A stretch of DNA of 64,000 bases from Buxus sempervirens (taxonomy: Eukaryota > Streptophyta > Magnoliopsida > Buxales > Buxaceae). Below, one piece after another: positions 58,769 through 64,000 of the stretch. Position 1 is the stretch's first letter; each line of letters begins with the position of its first letter. Location: the NCBI GenBank assembly GCA_947561395.2, contig OX387187.1, positions 5,462,976 to 5,526,975 of the forward strand, written 5' to 3'. The notes under the pieces are model-generated. The model saw only the letters and a list, made by a program, of their open reading frames with translations. It ran no database searches and was not told where the DNA came from. Position numbers and translations under genes: made by a program.

Positions 58769-59890
58769 GTGCCACCCACGGCACAATCTTTTGTCTTCCA
58801 AAAACCACTGTGCCATCCACGGCACACCCACAAAATTTCAAAAGAATCATTGTGCCATGAACGGCACAATCCTACAGTTTTCAAGTTCACTGTGCCATCT
58901 ACGGCACAAATCATAAAGTTTTCAAACTCCTGCACCAACCACAGCGCAAAACAAAAGAAAATTCCAAAATTCACAGTGCCATTCACGGCACAATAAAGCT
59001 TTCAAGCACATGGTGCCATCCACGGCATTTCACTAGATTCTCAAAAAATCCATGTGCCATTTGTGGCACAAAACAAAACAAAGATTTCCAAAATGCATCT
59101 TGCCATCCACGGCATCATACACACAAGATATCACAGTCTTTCAAGAAGGCCATTCACGGCTACAGCACTATCCACAGTGCGAAACACTCTTTGCCATTCA
59201 GGGCATTCACTCTTGAGCTACCCTTCCCATTCACGGGATAGCACAGCTCACCCTCCGAGCTACCCTTCCCATTCACGGGATAGCACAGCTCACAAATAAG
59301 CTATACACAGCATTCCCTTTTCGAGCTACCCTTCCCATTCACGGGATAGCACAGCTCACCCTCGAGCTACCCTTCCTATACACAGGATAGCACAGCTCAC
59401 AAATCACCCTTGGGCTACCCTTCTCGTGTTCGAGATAGCACAGCTTCGGCTACCCTTCTCATACTCGGGATAGCACAGCTTTCAAGACGACCACCCTTGG
59501 GCTACCCTTGCCAATCCCCGGCATAGCACAACTTTCAAGACGACCACCCTTGGGCTACCCTTGCCAATCCCCGGCATAGCACAGCTTTCAAGAAGGCCAA
59601 ACACGGCACCCACCCTTGGGCTACCCTTGCCAATCCTCGGCATAGCACAGATTTCAAGAAGGCCAAACACGGCATCCACCCTTGCCAATCCTCGGCATAG
59701 CACAGCTTTCAAGATGTTTCTTTTTTCATGCATAGCCATTCACGGCGGTTGCCTTCCACGGCTGCAGCACTAACCACAGTGCGAAGATTCTTTTTGCCAC
59801 ACACGGCGGTTGCCTTCCACGGCTGCAGCACTAACCACAGTGCGAAGATTCTTTTTGCCATTCACTGCACTAGCGCTATACACAGCGCGA
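58769..59890 (+). repeat. Leader hairpin array of C: constant loop ATCCAC/ATTCAC, varying stems
   Basis: At 58769-59200 about ten units read GTGCC, loop ATCCAC or a near form, GGCAC. At 59165-59180 and twice at 59767-59843 the stem becomes GCACT / AGTGC, and at 59873-59888 GCGCT / AGCGC, with loops ATCCAC, AACCAC and ATACAC. At 59215-59715 larger units read GAGCTACCCTTCCC, loop ATTCAC, GGGATAGCACAGCTC, pairing TCCC / GGGA and GAGCT / AGCTC; later ones shift to CCTTGCC / CGGCAT. The array ends about 220 bases before the gag ATG. Confidence 0.8.
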
Positions 59891-60109
59891 AATTCACTTT
59901 TTGCTATAAACATCACTCACGCCAGCCATGGCACTCATTCCAATTTTGCCACACACGGCTGCCCTCGCACAGGAGCAAACCATTTTTGGAAGAAACTAAC
60001 ATGTCTTTTGTTTTGTTTTTCCTCCTTATTTTATTTTTATTTTAACTAGGTTGAAAGTGTTGCGGCCATAGCTCCCCGAAGTCCATATCTGTTAAGGTCC
60101 CGCACGAAG

Positions 60110-61672
60110 ATGAATCCGGAAGAGCCACCTGCGCCTCAGCCACCGGCACCACAGCCTCCCGCACCACAGCAACCTCTGCCACCTCGCAGAATTGAGGACG
60201 AGCCGGCAATCGTGCACTTAAACCAGCAAGTGGGGCAGATCACTGAGCTGCTCCAAAATCTCATCAGACAAATGCCACAGCCAGTGATCCCGCAGCCACG
60301 AGGAGAACCGCAAGCATTGCCGCAGGGATTGCAAGGGCCGCCACCGGCTCATATAATGCCTCCACCAGTCCTCCCTCCTCAAGTACCGCCTCCTGTCGTT
60401 CCACAAGCCCAGCAACCGCAGCAGATACCTCTTGATGACGCACTACATCTCCCACATATTCCAGAGATAAACCATGAAGAAGAAGAGGAGTGGTACAGAC
60501 AGAGAAATGAAGCGAGGGGCATCTCGCCCGAAGTCAGTGCCATGATCAATGACCTCAGAGCAGAATGGCAAGAACTGAGGAGAGGGGCAGTGCCAGGAAG
60601 GATGACAGTTGACAATTTCTGTTTCTTCCCAGACATACAACTCCCAGCAAAGTTCAGGTGTCCTGACTTTGAGAAATTTGACGGGACCGGATGCCCAACT
60701 GCACATCTCCGGTCATACTGCGGAGCCATGGTGGGATACAACAGGGATGAGCAGTTAATGATACAATTGTTCCAAAGGTCTCTGACAGGGCAAGCACACC
60801 GATGGTTTTCCACCCTGAACCCCACACAAATCCGCACTTGGCCTGACTTGGCACACCTCTTCACCGAACAGTTTAGGTTTAACACTGAGGTGATGCCAAC
60901 AAGAATGGAGCTGATGAGAATGAGCAAGAAGGCAGGCGAGGCAGTTCGAGATTATGCAAGGAGGTGGCGTGAACATGCAATGATGGTGCGCCCACCACTA
61001 ACGGAGGAAGAGATGGCCAGCCTATTCATCTCAACCCTGGGACAACCCTACTACTCCCACATGATTGGCCAGCAAACAACAAGCTTCAGCGCCCTGGTCC
61101 AGATAGCCGACAGGGTTGAAGGTGGCATTAAAGCAGGACTGATAGAGGCAGGCTCACCTGGGGCAATTTCAAGAAGGCCAGTGAACGGAGGGAAGAAGCC
61201 TGAAGGCTAGAAAGATGTGGCAAGCATTGAATCTGCACAGGGGCCACGACCACTCCACCTGCAAGGAGGATCTCATCCATATGGCGCGAGGCCCATGGGG
61301 TCGGCACCACTGCAGGGTGCGCAAAGGGAAGATAGAAGAAGCAGGGTATTCACACCACTTCCACACACGCCTGCCGAACTCCTCCCAACGCTGCTAAGGG
61401 GAGGCTACTTGAGGATGATTTCCCCTAACCCAAACGCGGCATTGGGTAGGAGCTATGACCCCAAAGCAATCTGTGAATATCACATGGGGCCACCGGGGCA
61501 CGCCACCAATCAGTGTTGGGCCCTTCGGCATGCGATCCAGGACCTAATTGACTCCAAAAGACTTACTGTGGATCCTCCTACCCCTACCACTACAACCAAC
61601 ACACCGGCCACAGGGGTTATGCAAAACCCTCTTCCAGATCACAAGGGGGCATCTTCTAGTGGGACCAGTTGA
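60110..61672 (+). pseudogene. gag of element C
   Basis: The ATG at 60110 opens a Pro-rich N-terminal part (PPAPQPPAPQ repeats, residues 1-130), then the gag domain: CPDFEKFDGTGCPTAHLRSY, IQLFQRSLTGQAHRWFSTL, MSKKAGEAVRDYARRWREHA and FISTLGQPYYSHMIGQQ. The C-terminal part has FTPLPHTPAELLPTLLRGGY and a Cys/His cluster (CEYHMGPPGHATNQCW) resembling a zinc knuckle. It is the best preserved gag of the gag-only pair, with about one break. The same parts in the same order occur in A and B. Confidence 0.85.
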
Positions 61673-64000
61673 AGGAAATCAAGCAAGGTTGCAAGGCGCA
61701 ACCCACTCCCACAAATCCAAAATCTTCACCGGACACGATCCCACGTCGAGTCCACCAGTCCCAGGCTAAGTTGAAATTTACTTTTGCACCGATCGTCCCT
61801 GGTAGGATTGGTCATTCTGTAAATATTTTACATGCTTCTACTTTCATGCAAACTTTTGTAAAAAAAAAAAAAAACCTTTTGAAAAAAAATAACAGTTGCT
61901 CGGTCGATGATGACATCATTCTGAGACCGCACCTTTTTGGCACGACCATGATCATGGAAAAATGCCGAGTTGCTTAAAGGGTTCTTCAGCAGGGTGCAAC
62001 ACAGTGCTCCCATGAGAACCTTAACTGAGCCAAAGGCAACCTTTTCCTGATCCTTGCCTTGATTTTCCTTCCAAACCTATCTTTACATCAGGGCAAAATG
62101 ATCCTTGAAAGAAAAGATAAGAAGAAAAAAAAGAGAGAAAGTGCCTAAACCAGCTAAGGGTCGAGGTCGACTTTAACATCATGTCTTTAAGAAAGGATGA
62201 GAGGCCATCCTTCATGCATCCTGAATTTTAAGAACCGCTAGTCAAAACACTTTGGGCTTGATCGTATTATTCAAATACCCGTGTTGTGTCTAGCTACCCC
62301 ACACTGGGGCAAAGCTGAAAAAGAAAATAAAACGGATGAATAGATTCCTGAATAAATTTGCATGAACATTTCAACCAAGTTGTCACAACTTCTGCAAAAG
62401 GATGAAAGGCCATCCTTGCTATATTTGCCCAGTTTCAGAGTCATATCTCTAGTCAAACCATTTTGAGCCTAACTTTCTCTCTTTTAACCCATTGAGTCAT
62501 GAGCCCTAAATATGAAGCTTGGTAAAGAAGAAAAGAGACATGGAAGAGCAAGAGCAAAGAAAAAGAAAAGAAAGCAGAAAATAAACTGGGGCATGCTAAT
62601 CAAAGCAAAAATCTAAGATGACCCCAGAATAAAGGAAAGGAAAAGCAAATATGCTAGAGAAAAAACGAAGGTCACAAAAGACCTCAAAAAGAAAAGAAAA
62701 GTAAAGGTACTGGCAAAGCCCAAGCAGTCAAGAAAATGGTAGAACATGACTCGACCCATTTACAAAAGACTTTGAGCCGTACTCCCTTTCTTTCATAAAC
62801 CAAAAAACCTCAGCCTATGTTTCGTCCCATAAGAAAGTCCTTTCTGATTGCAGAAAATGTGACAATTGGATCCATGCGGATCTATGATGAAGGAATCTAG
62901 AAAGAAGAATGAGCTTCGGCAAGACACAAAGTAAAACCTGGAAATGAAAAGATAAGAACTTGAGCCTTATATCCCATCATTTCTCAGACTGGAAACTAAG
63001 CCAATGTTTTGTCCTAATTTCAAGACCTCTCTGATCTATAGGACATGTTGCACAAAAGTCGGCCAAAGATCCTCAAACTGGGACAAGCACTAACCCAAAA
63101 GGAAAAAAAAAAAAACCATCAATTGCAAAATCCTAAAGCCACCCTAAATGGTTGGGTCAAGGTGAGAGAAACCAAAACTGGGGAAGGGAAAACACTCCTT
63201 GAGACGTCCCTCATCTTCTAAAGCTTTGCAGAACCTCTGAGAGCCAATGATGACACATGTCAAGAATCTAATGGGAGTACGTGTTGAGCACACCATCCAG
63301 AAACACTTCAAGCCAACAAGGCGATTCACCATGGTCGTTGGTCCTGCATTTTCTTTTTAGATCACTTGTACAAAATTTCTGAAAAAGCTTTTAAAATATT
63401 TCATTTTAGTCATGTGTACTCGCACACACAATAAAACCAAGTAAGCAATAAGCGCTTACAGCTTGAATTTCAGGTACCTCACTACTCTGTGAGAATTTTG
63501 CAGGCCTGGGCAAGGTAGAAAAATCAGAAGATATCAAGAAGCATCCTCAACCAGGAAGAAAAGAAAAAAAAAAGGAAAAGAAATGCAAAGCGGAGGAAAG
63601 CCAAGGCGGCAATCCAAAGCACGCCAACAAGAGAATTGCAGAGAGCTCACATGTCCCTTGCGGGTTCTTTCTCAAATAAAGAATCCATGCATCCTCAGTG
63701 GAGAACCATACGGAACAAAGCTCGAGGAAGCTCAAGAAAAGGAAAAGAGAAGGCGTATTTGGAAAAGATAAAGGGTAGAGAAGGCCCTCATGTGATTTTT
63801 GTTTACCCACTTTTGTAATGTAGGCTAGGACTTGGTCTTGGAGCTCCTTGATGTGCAGAACAGCAGTAGTCCTTCAAAACTTTCCAAAAGAAAGAAAACA
63901 AAAAAAACAAAAAAACAAAAAAAAAACAAAAAACAAAAAAAACAAAAACAAAAACAAAAAAATATATATATAGTAACAAAAACAAAAAAAAAACAAAAAA
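61673..64000 (+). other. Non-coding 3' part of element C
   Basis: No supported gene. It is homologous in order to 49546-52308 of element A. The last 100 bases are A-rich (AAAAACAAAA repeats with a short TATATATA), in the place where A has its own A-run at 51235-51280. The 3' LTR is not reached. Confidence 0.7.

Larger units (their letters stand above)
54919..64000 (+). mobile_element. Element C: gag-only Tat-type retrotransposon inserted in A's 3' LTR, cut by window end
   Basis: C has a 2.0 kb 5' LTR, the shared primer site, a leader with hairpin arrays, gag and a non-coding 3' part homologous to A's. No protease or pol reading follows gag within the window. The 5 bases before it are ACCAC; the matching right flank and 3' LTR are outside. 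Its LTR is only distantly like A's (TGTAAGCACC start, GTGCGCACA end). Gag carries about one break. Being inserted in A's LTR, it is younger than A. Confidence 0.8.

Noticed and set aside
59215-59715. Regularly spaced repeats that at first look like a CRISPR array
   Set aside because: The repeats vary from unit to unit, spacers are not unique, and the context is the leader of a plant retrotransposon.

Overview
The window is repeat-dense plant nuclear DNA, almost certainly from an angiosperm with a large genome. The evidence is Ty3/gypsy elements of the Tat lineage (dual RNase H, tRNA-Arg-like primer site, extra antisense genes), a Ty1/copia-type solo LTR, a plant Myb/SANT-like pseudogene and a gene with the plant mobile domain (PMD). 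I see no tRNA, rRNA or CRISPR array and no confident single-copy host gene. The species cannot be named from the sequence.

Layout. 1-2920 is an LTR of family B (minus strand, cut by the window edge), abutting the 3' part of a family A LTR (2921-4211). 4212-7062 is the only stretch not explained by LTR elements. It holds a decayed Myb/SANT-like gene (4618-5587) and small repeat remnants. 7063-9528 and 13786-16135 are two LTRs of another family in opposite orientations. Between them lies the end of a family-B element, called D here (LTR 9541-13226 plus about 0.55 kb of interior), whose LTR is split by a copia-type solo LTR with matching GAGGC flanks (10887-12050).

From 16191 rightward there is one large nest. 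Element A (plus strand) has a 3.3 kb LTR, a primer site, a 5.6 kb leader with a minisatellite, gag, and a long non-coding 3' part. It shows no pol of its own. Three later insertions sit in it: a family-A solo LTR in its minisatellite (22862-25008, CTAAC flanks), the large element B in its gag (26181-48948, minus strand, AGTTC flanks), and element C in its 3' LTR (54919 to beyond the window end). C is a second gag-only element of A's type.

Element B is the most complete. On the minus strand it reads 5' LTR, primer site, leader with a 12-copy minisatellite, gag, protease, RT, two RNase H domains, integrase, then about 7.9 kb before the 3' LTR. That last part carries two genes on the opposite strand: an apparently whole 8-exon PMD gene (30372-33290) and a broken DUF7745-like gene (33759-35451).

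The most striking signal is structural. Element B has arrays of short dyads (GTATCCGG / CCGGATAC) in the U3 of both LTRs, just before the PMD gene, just before the TATA box of the second antisense gene, and in the gag leader. Other family-B LTRs keep a dyad array in the same promoter-side position but with different, still self-complementary, arm sequences. Hairpin arrays with a constant loop and changing but paired stems also fill the leader of element C, and a stem-loop at the polypurine tract is kept in A, B and D with paired changes. Together these suggest a fast-evolving set of cis signals. For B, they may be operators shared by its transcription units and possibly read by an element-encoded protein; that last step is inference.
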